Positions 1 through 13,836 of a DNA stretch of 64,000 bases are shown one piece after another. Source of the stretch: Limanda limanda (lineage: Eukaryota; Chordata; Actinopteri; Pleuronectiformes; Pleuronectidae); the NCBI RefSeq assembly GCF_963576545.1, contig NC_083648.1, positions 16,720,436-16,784,435 of the forward strand, in the 5' to 3' direction. The position numbers were made by a program, and so were the translations under genes. The notes below the pieces were generated by a model. It saw nothing but the letters and a program-made list of their open reading frames with translations. It made no database searches and was not told the DNA's origin. Position 1 is the stretch's first letter. Each line of letters begins with the position of its first letter.

Positions 1-2857
1 TTACCGTGTAGCTAGGCATGTTAGCATGCTACTACTTACTTATTAACACTAAGCAGAAAGTAGAGACTGGTGGAAATGTGAGTCACTTTGCCGGTACAGT
101 ATATATTCATGAACCAGGGCTCTAGATAAACTTAAATGTGACCTACTGGTATTTAATACAAAGTCATGATGGTGCAAAATAAAAGTTGGGGAAACACCAG
201 TCATTAGGATTCATCCTATGATGAATGTCTGTAATAAGTGTCATAGAAATCCAATCAACAGTTGAGATATTTTTGTCTGAACCAAAATGGTGAGCTGAGA
301 GATTGATGTTGTCGTCATCCAATGAGCGACGCCGCTGATATAAAAAAGTTTTATTATGTTGTTCTTAGCTGGCAAATACAGCTACATTAAATGTGCCAGG
401 CGGCTTTCCTAGCCTAAAGCCAATTTTAGGTTCATAAAATTGAAATCAAAGGATAAATGAATGCAGCATAACACACTGCAGCAAATAAGCTGCAACTGGC
501 CCAGGAATTCGGACAGAATCCCCTTATCTGTCTTCTTTAAGGAAAAGCAGGTGTTACCTTTACAGCTGAAAGTTGAAAGGAGAAAACAATAACCGCCACT
601 GGGCATAAAGAACGATCACTTCTCACAAGCAGTATGAGATGCATCCAGAGCAGAGGTTTCAATTTGTATGGTACTTGTTGTGCTCAGATACTCATAAAAG
701 TTTGCATACCCTTGCCAGATGTCCATCTAAGGAGAAAAGGCCTGTGTTGTCTGGCTGTTGCCTTTGTGATTAACCGAGCAGCACAGAGACGGTTTGATGT
801 CTGATGTCCAAAGCTTCCGATCTATATCCTTCCTCGACCCGTCGGTTCATCTTGTCAGCTTTTTCTCATGCCTATGTGAGGATGCACTAAAGTATAAACA
901 TATTTCATAGATACAAAAAAGAGCTCTCTCTGACATCAGCTCTCTGGATACCACTTTGACTATAGCAGCATTGCGTTATACTTTATATGGATTGATCGAT
1001 GCCTGGCACAAGCGGCAAAGGGATCAGCAAAGTGGGTACTTTTCCAAGGAGCAAGTAAAGCAAGGATGCAGAAGCCTGACAATTTACGATTTACACCAGT
1101 CAATACCTTTATCTAATGATTTTATCTCTTTCTTGAATATGTTATTAATAGTTTCCCCAAATATACACTGGCAAGGTCATTTACACCCTGTAACCCATCC
1201 AGACTTTACTCTTTTGGTCACCAATTTGCCTCAAAACGACACCTTCCCTGCTCCCTGTCTCCCTCCCTGTCTGTGACTTGCAAGGCCTTTACAAACACCA
1301 TTGCCATTAATAATATAATCCAGCAGGCAGAGGATTTCTAGACATGGCGGGTGTTAACAAAGCAGTTGTGCATGAAGTAATTGTCTAACATCTTGATCCT
1401 TACCCCTCAAGTTCCAGCTACAGAGGAGAGCTTTGCTTGTTTAAGAGCAGAAGTCAATTACATTTCTTGGCATGGGTCTTGAGGGGAATTAAATTGAAAG
1501 GACAACTGCCCTTTAAAAGCCCCATGCTTACAAATGGTCTGCATTACATCTGATAAACAAGGATCCTGCCTGAGAAAGAGAGCATAATGTAAACAGGACT
1601 TTATCACAGAGTCCTCCCTCGCCGCCTCCCCACTGGCATTAAGGATTATGTGCGAAGTTACTTATGTTGGACTTTTCCTGTGAGAACATTTGTGTCGGGA
1701 GCAGCAGCATCAGGGCTACACGGCAGAAACTTCCATGAGAAAGACCAGATTTCTCACGCACTGATGTGCAGGATGTGCTAACTGTCCGCAATCGCACGCA
1801 TTCAAGACTATTGTTTTTAGTATTGAGAATGTATGGATGTGGTTGCTTCACATTTTTGGGACTGAATGTCAAGTGCAGGACAATGATCTACGGCTGCTGT
1901 TAAGACTTTACAGCCGCTGATTATAGCCACATTAAAAATTTAACAATTAAATTAAAACACATGAGTGATCAGTTTCTCAATTCACTTCTTTATCCAACAT
2001 GTATGATTTTCTCTTGACTGTTGTTTGTCCAATGTGTAAGGTGACATTTAGTTTACCCTTCGAAAATAATTAAAGCATCTTGTATCGTAGTGTATCATAT
2101 CTTGCTTTATTAATTTTATTATTAATTATTTTAAATCATATTTCAGTTTGATTATATGATTCTGCAAAGTGTTGTCTAAACTGTACTGCCTTTGAAAGAG
2201 TTTTACAGCTGCTTTTCTGTCTCCCACACAGGTTTAAAATTATACTTCTGTATAGATTGTTTCCTCATTGTCAAGTATTGGATTAGTACAACTATAGCCA
2301 TGACCTTGTGTTCTAAATTGCAGTATTAATTCAGAGATTCACATTCCAATGGCAGATACAATCATTTAAAAGGATCCAAATGCTTTTGCTCTTACACAGT
2401 TTCATTATATTATTGACTCTTGTTAACAGCCCTGATACGGATCGTCAAGTTTGTTTAATTAATCATTAGTATATTTTTCCTTTTAAAGTCCCCTCCCTGG
2501 ACCAGCGCCTAGTCTTACAAAAAAAGAAGTGTTCGAGAGGAAACATGATAAGAAATATTTTGGGAGTTGGAGATATGAACAAAAACTGATAAGGGCCACA
2601 AGAATGTTTTTGTAAATATTGCAGCTGATAAACGACAGTATGCAGTCCAAAGATTTCAGATAACTCATTGTCAGAGATGTTCATATTCTCTCAAATATTT
2701 TTTTTTAACACGGGGAGCCAGATAAACTGTTCCATATTGTTTAAGTTTATACTGATTCAAGAAGTTGTCACTGATGCAGCACACGTCATTTCTGTAAAAA
2801 AAAAAAAAAACTGTCAGTAAGAGTTTGATCTGTGATGTGCTACACACTGGAGGTACA
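1..2857. other. Noncoding, probably a pde4 intron
   Basis: AT-rich sequence. I looked on the minus strand for the PDE4 common exons (FDVENG, RRESFLYRSDSDYD) and saw none. The frames present are short and lack coding character. Confidence 0.5.
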
Positions 2858-2865
2858 GTGTGTGT

Positions 2866-2924
<59 letters not shown>
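2858..2924. repeat. (GT)n followed by (GA)n
   Basis: About 55 bp of GT with one break, then 12 bp of GA, 67 bp from the tentative fourth pde4 exon. Confidence 0.95.
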
Positions 2925-2990
2925 TGAAAGGAGACACTGACACAAAAACAAAAGCACTGAGTTAGAGTAAATGAGGAAGCGCTTCATTAC

Positions 2991-3118
2991 CGCCTGCGTT
3001 TCTGTATGATGTCAATGGGCCTGTTGACAGCGCACGGAGATCCCCATATGTTCCCACTTCGCCCAGTGACACTCCGCTCCACGGAGAAACAGAACCCACA
3101 GCTCGGTGGCACACTCAT
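2991..3118 (-). CDS. Possible fourth pde4 first exon
   Basis: An open frame from ATG at 3118, with MSVPPSCGFCFSVERS at the start and VNRPIDIIQKRR at the end, runs to a GTAATG donor in phase 2, the phase shared by the other pde4 exons. It sits in a GC-richer island (about 3.0-3.57 kb) that could be a promoter. I do not recognise the peptide as a known PDE4 N terminus; the call rests on strand, phase and position. Confidence 0.35.
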
Positions 3119-3283
3119 GTTCCTGCAGCCTACTCTCTGTGACGCTGCCTCACCCGCCTCCTCTTCGGGGCTGATCCTCTTCTCCCCCTCTCAGGGTTCC
3201 TCTCTCGGCTCCTCTCAGGGTTCCTCTCAGCTCGTGGCCCCTCTCATCCCTGTGAGACCCGGCCCGCTCCCTCGTCTCCCTCG

Positions 3284-3305
3284 TCTCTCTCTCTCTCTCT
3301 CTCTC
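3284..3305. repeat. (CT)n
   Basis: A short CT run in a GC-richer island that also repeats TCAGGGTTCCTCTC twice just upstream (3194-3226). Confidence 0.85.
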
Positions 3306-3602
3306 GGGCTGTCCGGCTCTCCACGGCTCCCCGGGACTTCTCATTACCCCTGGCAGGACTGGACGCCCCCCGCTCTAGGACCAGTGGCTCCAGTGAGACA
3401 TGCCACTGACAGCTGGTGGTGGTCGGGGTCCTTCTCGATGGGTGTGTGTTGGTCTCTGGGCACCTGGTGCGAGCTGCTCACTCCCTCCTGCCTTGAAGAA
3501 GCTTCTCATCCCTCCCTGCAGAGCTCTATGGACCGGTCCCCCTTTTGCAGCTCGTCTCTGCTGTGGGTCTAAATGTGGCGCACCACTGCTGCCCTCTCCA
3601 TT

Positions 3603-3612
3603 TCTCTCTCTC

Positions 3613-3695
<83 letters not shown>

Positions 3696-3758
3696 CTCTC
3701 CCCCTCTACCTTTAGTCACAGAGCAAAGAGAGAGACCTCTCCTCTCTCTCTCTCTCTG

Positions 3759-3790
<32 letters not shown>

Positions 3791-3797
3791 TCTCTCC
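3603..3797. repeat. Two long (CT)n tracts
   Basis: About 90 bp of CT (3603-3692), then a second tract (3739-3797). The flanking sequence (TCCTCCTCTCCCC, CTCTACCTTT, TCACA) is repeated after each tract, so the block is a local duplication. Confidence 0.95.
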
Positions 3798-3999
3798 TCC
3801 TCTCCCCTCTCTACCTTTCATCACACAGCAGACAGAGACCTTTCCTCTCTCCTGGGCAAACTTGCTCTTCTGCTTCAGTCTTTCACAGTAGCCCCCCCAC
3901 CATGTCTGCGTGCGTTCTGTTCGTGTGTCCGAGCGCGTCACAGACAGTGCATAGAACGTGTACGTGGTGTGTGCACGCGTGTGTGTAGGCATGTGATCG

Positions 4000-4230
4000 T
4001 GGTGTGTGTGTGTGTGTGTGCGTGTGCGCGTCACACAAAAGGGGGAACAAGTTTCAGAGTGAGGTCAGAGCTGAGAAAGGGGGCGTGGTCAGAGCAGACT
4101 TGGTCACTGCCTTCTCCAAATGTTTGAACCATTTTAACCCCTTCCTCTTCTCTCTCTCTCTCTCTCTCTCACACACGCACACGCACGCACACACGCGCGC
4201 GCACGCACACACACACACACACACACACAG
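4000..4230. repeat. (GT)n, (CT)n and CA/CG alternating tract
   Basis: GT at 4001-4022, CT at 4149-4170, then a purine/pyrimidine alternating CA and CG run (4170-4229) that includes GCGCGCGC, favourable for Z-DNA. Confidence 0.85.
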
Positions 4231-5039
4231 AGCTCTGATACTATCGCAGGACTGCACTCTCTCTTTGTACACAGTGCCATTATCCTTTCCAGATGGAGTG
4301 TGTGCGTGTGTGTGTGTGTGTCAAGTATGTCTTGTCTATGTTAGGTAAAGAGATTGATGACAGGATGAGTATGATACGGTATTATAGTAAGTAGCTCTTG
4401 GGACAGCTTGCATGTGCAAACACACATGTGCGCACACACACACAAATGCAAATACACGGACACACACTTATTTGTATACAGTATGTTCTTACACACAGGC
4501 TTAGGCACCAGCGTGCAAGGTCACAAGTGGCCTGGGGAAGTGTATTTTTAAATACCTGAAATGAGAAAAGTAAATACGAAACCTTCTGTATGCTTCATGT
4601 GAAACCTTGAGCAGCAGAATGCGCCAGGAGCCATGAATCTACAGGATATATTCCCGGAGATAGAATAAGTCCTACCATGGATTAGTGTTCCGCAGAGAAC
4701 AAGTTTTCATATATTCATATTTCATTAAAATTAGACATATGTGAGAAAAATACCTCTTTGAGTCCTGAGGGGGGAGTGATATAATAGTGAAATATTTAAT
4801 TAGCACTGACCACTATGTGCGTATAGGATTGAATGATAACAAATCTATTTTGACTTATTAAATGTTCTCTAAATTGTAAACACCACAACTAGGCCTGTCA
4901 TTGAAGCTTCAGATCTCTCCTGGTGTTTATGGTGCTGTAATGAGATGGATTAGCCGTATTTAAAGAGTTCATCTGTGTTTTGTTTTAGTCTTTTAACCTC
5001 AAATATAAGGGAACTACAATGGTACCCAGTATAGTGCAT

Positions 5040-5335
5040 ACCATTGCCAAGGCCCAACAGTCCCCTTCTTAAACAACATCCAGATTTTTTATTTGATCTG
5101 TAACAAATTGCACACACTCATCAATATCGGTCACAGGAACATGTATGATTGTTTTCATCAAGATCCATGAATGATTCTCGGACAAATCAACGAGAATGTT
5201 GTAAAAGGCCCTTCTCTCACAAAAAGTAAAGGGTTCTTCCGTGGGTTGTTCTCCACCCATCCACGAAATGTCATGAAATCTGTTTAGTAGTTTTATTGTG
5301 ATCCTGATAACTAACAAACAAATCAACCAACAGAC
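5040..5335 (-). repeat. Dispersed teleost repeat, copy 1
   Basis: Contains AAGGCCCAACAGTCCCCTT (5049-5067), also found exactly at 52793-52811, followed in both by CCAGATTTTTT, ATCAAGATCCATGAATGATTCT-like and GGGTTCTTCC-like segments. The end corresponds to the TTGGGCCTTGG-type end of a repeat I know as common in fish genomes. It lies between pde4 exons. Confidence 0.7.
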
Positions 5336-7000
5336 AGGGTTTCACAATCGTTAGCACGTCTGGCTAACTTGCTTACTAACTACTAGTAACTAAGTATTGC
5401 TTCCAAGGCAGGGAGCAACAAACTACATTACTTTATTGGGTTACACATAACACTATGCACACGTTAGCAACAAGCATATACACTGTTTAGTATTTCCCCA
5501 GCAGAAGACGTTCCGCTCTTCATTGTATTTGGAGAGTTTTACACTTCAGCAACTCCAGCCAAGGTTACACAAGATAGCGTTAAATTACACATCAGTTTGC
5601 CCTTATTGTGTAACACTAAGTGAAAACATACTGTTAAAAATATGAACATGTACGTAAGCTGGCGGCAAAACAGAGTAATGCAAGAATGAAATGACAGTCT
5701 GATATTCTTTTTCATATAATAACACAAGGGCTGACTAGCTCCACTCTGCAACACAAGAACAATGTTGTCTTTCACGTCCTACACGAGTATCATCATGAGG
5801 ATTTAAACTCTGGGACATGAAGCTTATCTTGGACATCTTATATAATCAAGTTCATACTCAAGATCCTTTTAAAGAACTGCCATTAATAAAAAGGCAGCAG
5901 GAAACTTGAGACGGCTTTTTTAACCAACTCGTGGAGCTAATATAAGCTTAATATAGCGTGCTAGCTACAGCTGATATGTACTGTACGTGCCTTGCGAGTA
6001 CAGAAAGATTGACAGGCGTGTTGGGGCTGGACAAACGATCAATCGCCATCCAGCTTGCGCTTACGCACAGAAAACATCTCCAAAAATGGACTTGAACCCA
6101 ACCTACATGCGGCCCGACACGGTTCAATTAAACTGGCAAATCAATCAATGGCATCACTTCATCACCATGGAATTCACGAACATCAGGCAGAGAGACAACA
6201 ACAGACAAAGAACAGAATAGAAAAAGTATGAACATATACACAGACGAGGCTCAACAGGTATCTTGAATACTAAAAAGGCCCCTTTCATTATGTGAAAGCC
6301 TTGTTACTACTGATGTGAAGCAGTATTTTCATGGTGCTATTTCTTACTTTTATATTTATGTTGGTTGCAACACACAGGAAGCTCACAACTGTGGTGTATT
6401 CTCTATAAAACGATTTGATTTGATATTATCCTTTACTATTATACAAAGGTTCTGTGTCTGCAGTGGTCAAGAAAAAAAAACTGCCATGTAAGGAAATCTG
6501 AAGAGGTGCACATGCACAAAAAACAGAACCACAAACTGAACAGACCCACAACACTGCTTGTATTATAGTTTTTCTGGAGCCCGAGTTAAGCAGCAACGGA
6601 TTATAAATCCAATCACATGACTACATGACTTAAATGGTAGCTACTTGGGTTTAGCAGGATTGACTGTGCCGGATCAGAATCAAGATCCGGCTCCTCTTGG
6701 GTTGATTAAGAGACGCCACAAGTGAAACCTGATAGACTTAATACTTTCACTTTGTTTAGTTTTCCAAACTTTAGTTCACGCTTATCTTTTGTGAATACAC
6801 ACAGTACAAACACTGGCCTGTAATCTGACTTTGGATATGTAAAACTGGAGAGTTTATCTCCAGTGGGAATAACAGCGACCTGCACGTTTGACACATTTCC
6901 ATGACAGGAAAATTGTTTGCATGTGCAGTTAGAGGAATAACATGTTTCAAGTGAAGTACTCCTTGTTATCTAGAGTGAACATGCATACACACACACTCGT

Positions 7001-7031
<31 letters not shown>
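7001..7031. repeat. (CA)n
   Basis: A CA run of about 30 bp, preceded by interrupted CA. Confidence 0.9.
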
Positions 7032-7035
<4 letters not shown>

Positions 7036-9334
7036 GGTTGGCGGGAACACAGAGGCTCTCCCAGTGTTTCATCTATCTGCGTCAGTGTGGTGGAAGAGAG
7101 CGGATGTCTGAGGAAAGACAGACATGAAACATTTGCTTCTGCTCAGTATCTTCACATCTCATCTTCAGACAGACGTGTTCCGAGATGCTGGACGCCAGGT
7201 GGATGTGGTGATCTCTTACAACTCATGAAATAGGGAGGCATCATAAATTCTGGCTGACCCCCAAGTTGTGGGTCTAATAGTCCATTATTTGCGAAGGGGC
7301 CTCATGACATCATGTGTTGGCTACACAGAGGCATGGTAAGCATTCCTGTATAACGAGCTGTTTTGAAGTCAGCAAGGAGCGCTGTTTGCCAGGATTGCCG
7401 CCCGTCAGTGGACACACCGTCTGTTTGTGGTTTGTTTTGTAAAGCGAGTTGACACTGATTAATCTCCACTGTCATATTGTCCACGGCCAACTGGTGACGT
7501 TAGAATCAAAACACAAGAACATTTACATTGGAATAAAACACTCCAGCAGCATAATGAGGAGGGAATGAGACTTGGTTCAAAAAAACGTTGGTTGGATTTA
7601 TATTAAAGTATTTGACAGGGAAACGAGAGGATTAGCTGCGCTCATGTGGGTTAATGAAGAAAGAACATTCACCAACTTTTTGTCGGTCAAAGTTCTGTCA
7701 CTTTGTGTTTCTTCTATTTCGAAAATTCGTGGAACAGCGTGATAATGATGAGACTGCAATATTTTCAATGTTCCCTTATTTTAAAAAAAAAATGTAACTT
7801 TGCTTACTTAAAGCTACTGATAAACTGAGGTATTTAAGATACTGATAAATTAAACCCACGTTGATTATAATCTAGTAGAGCCAAAAACTTCTACACAAAG
7901 GTCACAATCACTTTGCCAAATCATCAATTAAAAAAGGAGGCTGGGATATCATCAAGTTAGTGAATAACACAAGAATGTCCAAAAAAAAGCATGTCAATCA
8001 ATCACAACTAAAATGTGAATTTAGATCATCAAAATCTTTGTCTAACACAAAACCACTTAAATAAGAGTTTTCCCTGAGTGATGGTCGATTATTTAACTGA
8101 TAATTAACATGAATTTCTCCTGAACACTTGTTCTCACAACTGTTAGTCATACAGTAAATATTTTATGACGTGTGTATTAACTAAAAGTGTTTCAATGGAA
8201 TAAAGCTTGTTCAGCCTGGATGTGTTTGCTTGTGTCTGAAAAGCAACAGAGTGCAGATGGAAGTGTCCTCTGCTACTGATATTGAAATATTAAATAAAAC
8301 AGAACTGCATAAATCCTCAACATGCAGTTGTTAACACTGTGTGATGCTCTCCTCATATTATGCCAGCACGGACTTTCTCTGCAGCCACATGATAAATACA
8401 AACAAATACTATTTCATTCACAAGCGTGAATACAAGAGCATGGGAAAACTTTGGTAGAAACTTGCCTTTAATACATCGAAACCTAACATATAACATTCTT
8501 CTAAATTCAGCCTGTTTGTGGTCTTAAAAAAACTCTGGGATCTCCTCTAGAATTAGAAATAACTGTCTGTTTGAATCACTCTGGACTAAACAATGTGAGT
8601 TTGTATAAAGAGACAGAGCGCTGGGCACAGCAAAGTTCAAGGGTTTAAATAAGCAGCGGCAGAAGAGAAGGATACACAAACACAGAAATATAACACACAC
8701 AGCATATTCACATGAGCAGGGCTGTCCATAATCGCAGCTCTAGTTTCAACATCTTTAACAGAATTTCCAGGAATGACAAATTCCCCAAAGCACCTTTCCC
8801 TAAATCAACAAAAACAAACGCATTGTGTAAATTGCAGCAATGTTCAACACAACAATGCAAAGTATCCACATCGGAAATAGGAGAAGAATAGGCTTCCAGC
8901 ATTATACCCGCACAGCAAGGCACTTATTTCAGACTAAAACAATGTCTTGGAGAAACAAACGTTGTCTTTAATACTGAGTCTACGTCACAAAGCAGCAGCA
9001 CCAGGTGTCAGCATGTGGCTGCTGCTGCTACCAGCCTTTGTTTAACTGAGTCAGTGATGTCCAACCTCATGTTACAGCACGTACTGTAGTGAAGTCTATC
9101 AGTGTGTCGCCTCATGATTCATGAGGCCGCCATCTGCTCGCATGACGGTGAGGTTTTGGGTCCCCGCTGACTTGGGGATTGCACGGATGACAGACTTGTG
9201 GGCACACGTGCAAAATGCAGCCACACTCATGCACACACATACACACACTCAACCACACACAGTGTCTTGTTTCAGTGACTTCGGAGGACCTTACCATTGG
9301 CTAAAATTAATTTCCTGAAGACTCACTCTAACCT

Positions 9335-9443
<109 letters not shown>

Positions 9444-9609
9444 TTAAACAATTTAGTTAGATGGCTGCCAAGGATGTTTGTGTATGTTTATATATTTTTG
9501 TTACATCTTCAGGACCTTTGTAATATTAACACTGACCTTGACAGTACTCTCCATGGGCATCAAAGCCTGCTACTAATAAGGCTAAACTTAATTTCTGTGG
9601 TCTTGGAAT

Positions 9610-9680
9610 AGTTTAAGGGTAAGTTATGAATTGTGGTTAGGTTAAGGTTCGATGAATTGGTCATGGTTAAGGTTAGATCA
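9610..9680. repeat. Degenerate GGTTAAGG-type repeat
   Basis: Repeated GGTTAGGTTAAGG-like units (TTAAGGGTAAG, GGTTAGGTTAAGG, GGTTAAGGTTAG). It resembles degenerate telomere-like satellite often seen beside CA repeats in fish. Confidence 0.5.
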
Positions 9681-11979
9681 GGTAAAAAATGCAGCAATCT
9701 GTATGAGTGCTACGAGGGCCACAGGCACTCAAGGAAAAGCATATGAAATACCTTGAAATTATGCTTTATAAAGCAAAATCTGGACAGTTACAAGGTTCAA
9801 ATCTGGGGAGTGGAAAAATGGTAAAAAAAAACGTTGAAGTTTATATGTACGACTCAGGAGGGGCAGAGGAGCATCGATTTTTATCAAATTTGCAGTCTCC
9901 CCGTAAAAATGGGCTAAAGTTTGGGTTAGGCTGTCATTTTATTTCATATAGTGAAAGTAACAAATATCATCTATGTTGGCTGTGTAATATTATCATTTTG
10001 TTTGTACTTAATTTCACACATTCAATCTCGACAAATAAGCTCGTTGGAAGAAAGACGTTAAATCTTGTGCTTCTGCTCAGTATCTTCACATCTCATCATA
10101 AGACAGCTGTGCTGTGAGGATTGGGAACCTCGAGGTTGGGATGATCTGGAGTTTCCAGTTTCACAAAATAAAATGATTATCTACCAAATCAACACATTGT
10201 GTTTTTTTCCCTCATGTCTAACTAGTGCTTAGTCAACAGGTCTCAGCTCTATGATCATTTTGTCTCTGAGCATAAACTTAGTCAGGTGCTCCCTCTAGTG
10301 GTCACAATGGACAGTCGTCCTCATACTACTGCATGGCAGCGCTAACAACAAGCACTGATGTTTGAAATAGAACAGGGGTTTTCATCATTTTTATATAACT
10401 TTAAACAATCTATGTTAATCAATGGTTAAAACTTTAAATGTATCATTCTAGCATGTATCAATATGTCAGGCTTCCTTATAAAATATAAAACCTACCGCTT
10501 TACCATAGTCTTGTGATAATGTATATTTTGATTTGGAGCCATATATGAAATATAATTGAACTGAAGTACATCTGATCAGACCTTTCAGACCAAACAACAT
10601 CTTCTTTGAGGCCACATCATCTGCAAGGACTAATAACTTCAGCAGCAGCAGCAGCCTATCTGCTCTGTTCAGTTTCCACAATAATCATAAATAATCAATT
10701 AAAACGTTCACTTCCTCTTCATTTAATATCTTTCTGCTTCTTGCCACAGTCCCTGTGAACTTTGGATAAAGGAGAGACACTTTTTCACACAGTGAAGCCG
10801 TTCATGTTCGTGAGTTTCAGCAGCGTTAGTGCTGTGCTGTGTTGTGCTGTGCTGTTGTTGCTGCCAGCCTCAGGAATCGATGAGGCTCTGGAGGCGATTG
10901 GGGAAATCAGTCATGCTGAAAATATGGAGTACAGCAGTGACGCACACAGCAGCCAGCCCGCCACAGCCACACAGGCCCTATTGACTAATCTGGGTGTGTG
11001 TTTGGGGAGGGGGTGGTGGCAGCTATATTAGGACCTCTGACATTGACACTGTTGCCCTTTGGTGAGATGGCCTCACTTGACACTTTTTTTTGGTTAAAGA
11101 TTGGTGAAGATGTTAACTGCTCTTTTTATTTTGTACATCCTGAAACCTTCTCAAGTTTGTTTTGGTCTTATCATCTTACATGTGAACTGTGGAAAGTTGT
11201 TAATTATCTTATAGTTGACAATATTTATATTTATAGATGTTAGTCTCATTATATTTGGTGATGAAGAAGATGATGCATTTCTCCTTATTAACCTAATGTT
11301 TAGTTCTTGTAAATATTCATGAATGTAACATTTCATTTCAGATTTTTCCTTATGAATGTTATTTCTATTCTGTTTACTTCTTCTTACCAAATTCCACTTT
11401 CATAAATGTTAACTTACAAACAACTTAATTTACAACGGAAATTGAACCATATTCTGCAAAGATCTCTTCCTCACAATGAAAACAATAAATGTATGAAAGT
11501 TTTAACTTTGTTGTATTTGTCAGTTTGACAGAATTAAACATGGTACCTTATTGTTTTGTTTTTTCATCTACTTCAGTTAAATCTATTTAATTGTCTGTTA
11601 ACGCCCCCACTTCTCCCATCTCTTCGACTGACCCTCTCTTTCCACTCTTTCTTTATCTCTGCACTAAAAGCAGCGCTATCGCAACCACGTTGTCTCTACC
11701 ACTCCTTCACCGCCCTCTCGTCTGCGCTTTCACCCTCTTTGTCTAAATTATCTCTTTCTCCCAGCCAGTCGGCTGTTGCGTTTCTCCTCTCAACGTCTCT
11801 TCCTATCATCCTCTACTTCAGATAAATAAATGGCATCTTCTCACACTGTCAGAGCAACATCAACTACCTTATCCTGATACTAAGCGCTCCTGTCTCCAGC
11901 CATGTCCGGCTAAATGCACTGACGCTGTGCTGTTTAAATAGACACCACACAAAGGCCTTAAAAAAACATTGAGAAGGTT

Positions 11980-11983
<4 letters not shown>

Positions 11984-12019
<36 letters not shown>

Positions 12020-12180
12020 TGTATATGTGCGTGTAGGTGTATGTCTTTGTGTGTAGTAAGTGTATGTGTATATCTGCGTGTATAAGTGTATGTGCATGTC
12101 TGTGTGAATGTATATGTGTGTGCAAGTGTACGTCTGTGTGTGTAGTAAGTGTATGTGTATGTGTGTGTATGTTTGTGTCA
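11984..12180. repeat. (GT)n plus GT-rich minisatellite
   Basis: A pure GT run of about 30 bp, followed by a GT-rich block in which GTGTAGTAAGTGTATGTGTA occurs twice about 88 bp apart (about 12050 and 12138). Confidence 0.8.
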
Positions 12181-13836
12181 TAATTCATAAGGTAGGATGA
12201 ATAGTGCCCTGGTACTGTTAGTACAAGTGAAGATGAGAGCTGTCTATTGTGATGGACACATCTGGATTACAAGAGACTGCTTTGTGTCAGTGTGTGTATT
12301 TGTGTGTGTCTGTGTATGTATCTGTGTGTGAGTGTGTGTGTATCTGCGTGTGAGTGTGTGTGCATGTGCTGCATGACGATAGATCAAACTTTAAAAATGA
12401 ATTTAACGACTCCCTTGACAAATGTGAGTACTAGTTCAGTATGTTATCCTCTCCACCGTCATACAATAAATAGATCGCTGTTTTATTGGCACTGAAAATG
12501 AAAAAAAAACTATTCTGAACTTTGCTTTGAGCTGAAGCCCCCGAGAATGACTCCATATAAGTTCTTTTTTTTTTTCAGCTAGGAAGTGTGATGCACAAAT
12601 CAGGTAACAGGAGAAAAGAGATCTGTTCTGTACTTCTGTATTTCTGGCTGTGGTATAAAATCTCCCGCTTTGATCTCCTCATATGATCCAAACAGGCTCA
12701 CGGCTGGAGGAGTGCGGATGACACTCGCGAGGCACATGCCTTATGCCCAGAGTTCATAGCAGTTGGCCACACCGCACACTGCACTGAAAAATATCCCACG
12801 GGGGATCAGGCTTCAGAGATCCTTGATCAATGCGAGTTTATTTTAAAGATGCAGCTTTTCACGCTGGAGTCATGTTGGCCTCCAAAGTTTGTGTGCGTGT
12901 GTGCATTTTCATATGGTGGGTTTCCCTGTGTGTGCTCTTTTGTTTAATACATCTGAACTATTTTTAGTCTCTGTAACAACCTGTGCTGCAGGGATCTCAT
13001 GACACCTGCTGATTACACAGTCATTTTAAGTTTCAACTACAATTAGGCCAATCAGCTGCATTAGTCTGTCAACAGGGGAGCCTGTCACCATTATGCACCT
13101 CTTCAAAGTAAGTTCATTTGACACGTTACTTGACTTTTATCTGTTTCATTTCTGAGAGGACAAAAAGAACGGTCCTCTCATGGATCATTTTCCACAGAGC
13201 GCCAGTACTTCTTCAGCCTGCTTATGAAACCCAAAAGTCCTGGACCACATGACACTCATACCGTGCCTGACACGGACTGCTCGGCTTGGCCCAGGTCCAC
13301 GGACCCCAAGGAGGGACATTGGTGGACAGGGCCATTGATCCGCAAACCCCCCCCCGAGGCCGATGTGCCAACCGCAGCTCACCAACAGCAACACCCACTG
13401 GCTTCACCACAGCACATGTCCAATCATCTGGTGGCAGACATTTGTTTTCATGTTTTTTCATATCACTGCAACAAACCAAGTTCAGGGTTTAATCTGACAG
13501 AGAACTGCAAATATACAAACATTTCTATCATGTGTTATCTAAATTGTTCACTCTGACAGAGGCTCAAAATATCAAAACTGCATGACCTGACAAAACACAA
13601 AAGCAACTAGTCAAGGAAAACACAGCAACACAACACAATACCACAGTAAACACAGAGACAGAGCAGCACTGTCAAATAATAACCATCAGCTGATCCTGTT
13701 TCACGGTCTGTAAAAGACCAAAACGGGCAGAGCTGCCCAGATACTGCAAACTTGCAAACTTCTGCCAACACATGTATTGTGTTGCCTTCACTTTACATCA
13801 GCAAATGTTTTCGCAGCCACACAACCGGATACGTAC

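Noticed and set aside
3006..3572. 188-codon plus-strand frame
   Set aside because: Ser/Leu/Pro-rich low-complexity frame through CT repeats; opposite to the candidate exon at 2991-3118.
3375..4034. Long open frames on both strands over the CT/GT tracts
   Set aside because: Their length comes from dinucleotide repeats giving Leu-Ser or Arg-Glu runs; there is no domain or splice context.
9610..9680. Telomere-like repeat as an interstitial telomere
   Set aside because: Units are degenerate (GGTTAAGG, GGTTAGG), not TTAGGG arrays.
10762..11031. 89-codon plus-strand frame with a hydrophobic start resembling a signal peptide
   Set aside because: The hydrophobic part is a TGCTGTG/TTGCTG simple-sequence stretch; no homologue recognised and no splice sites that extend it.
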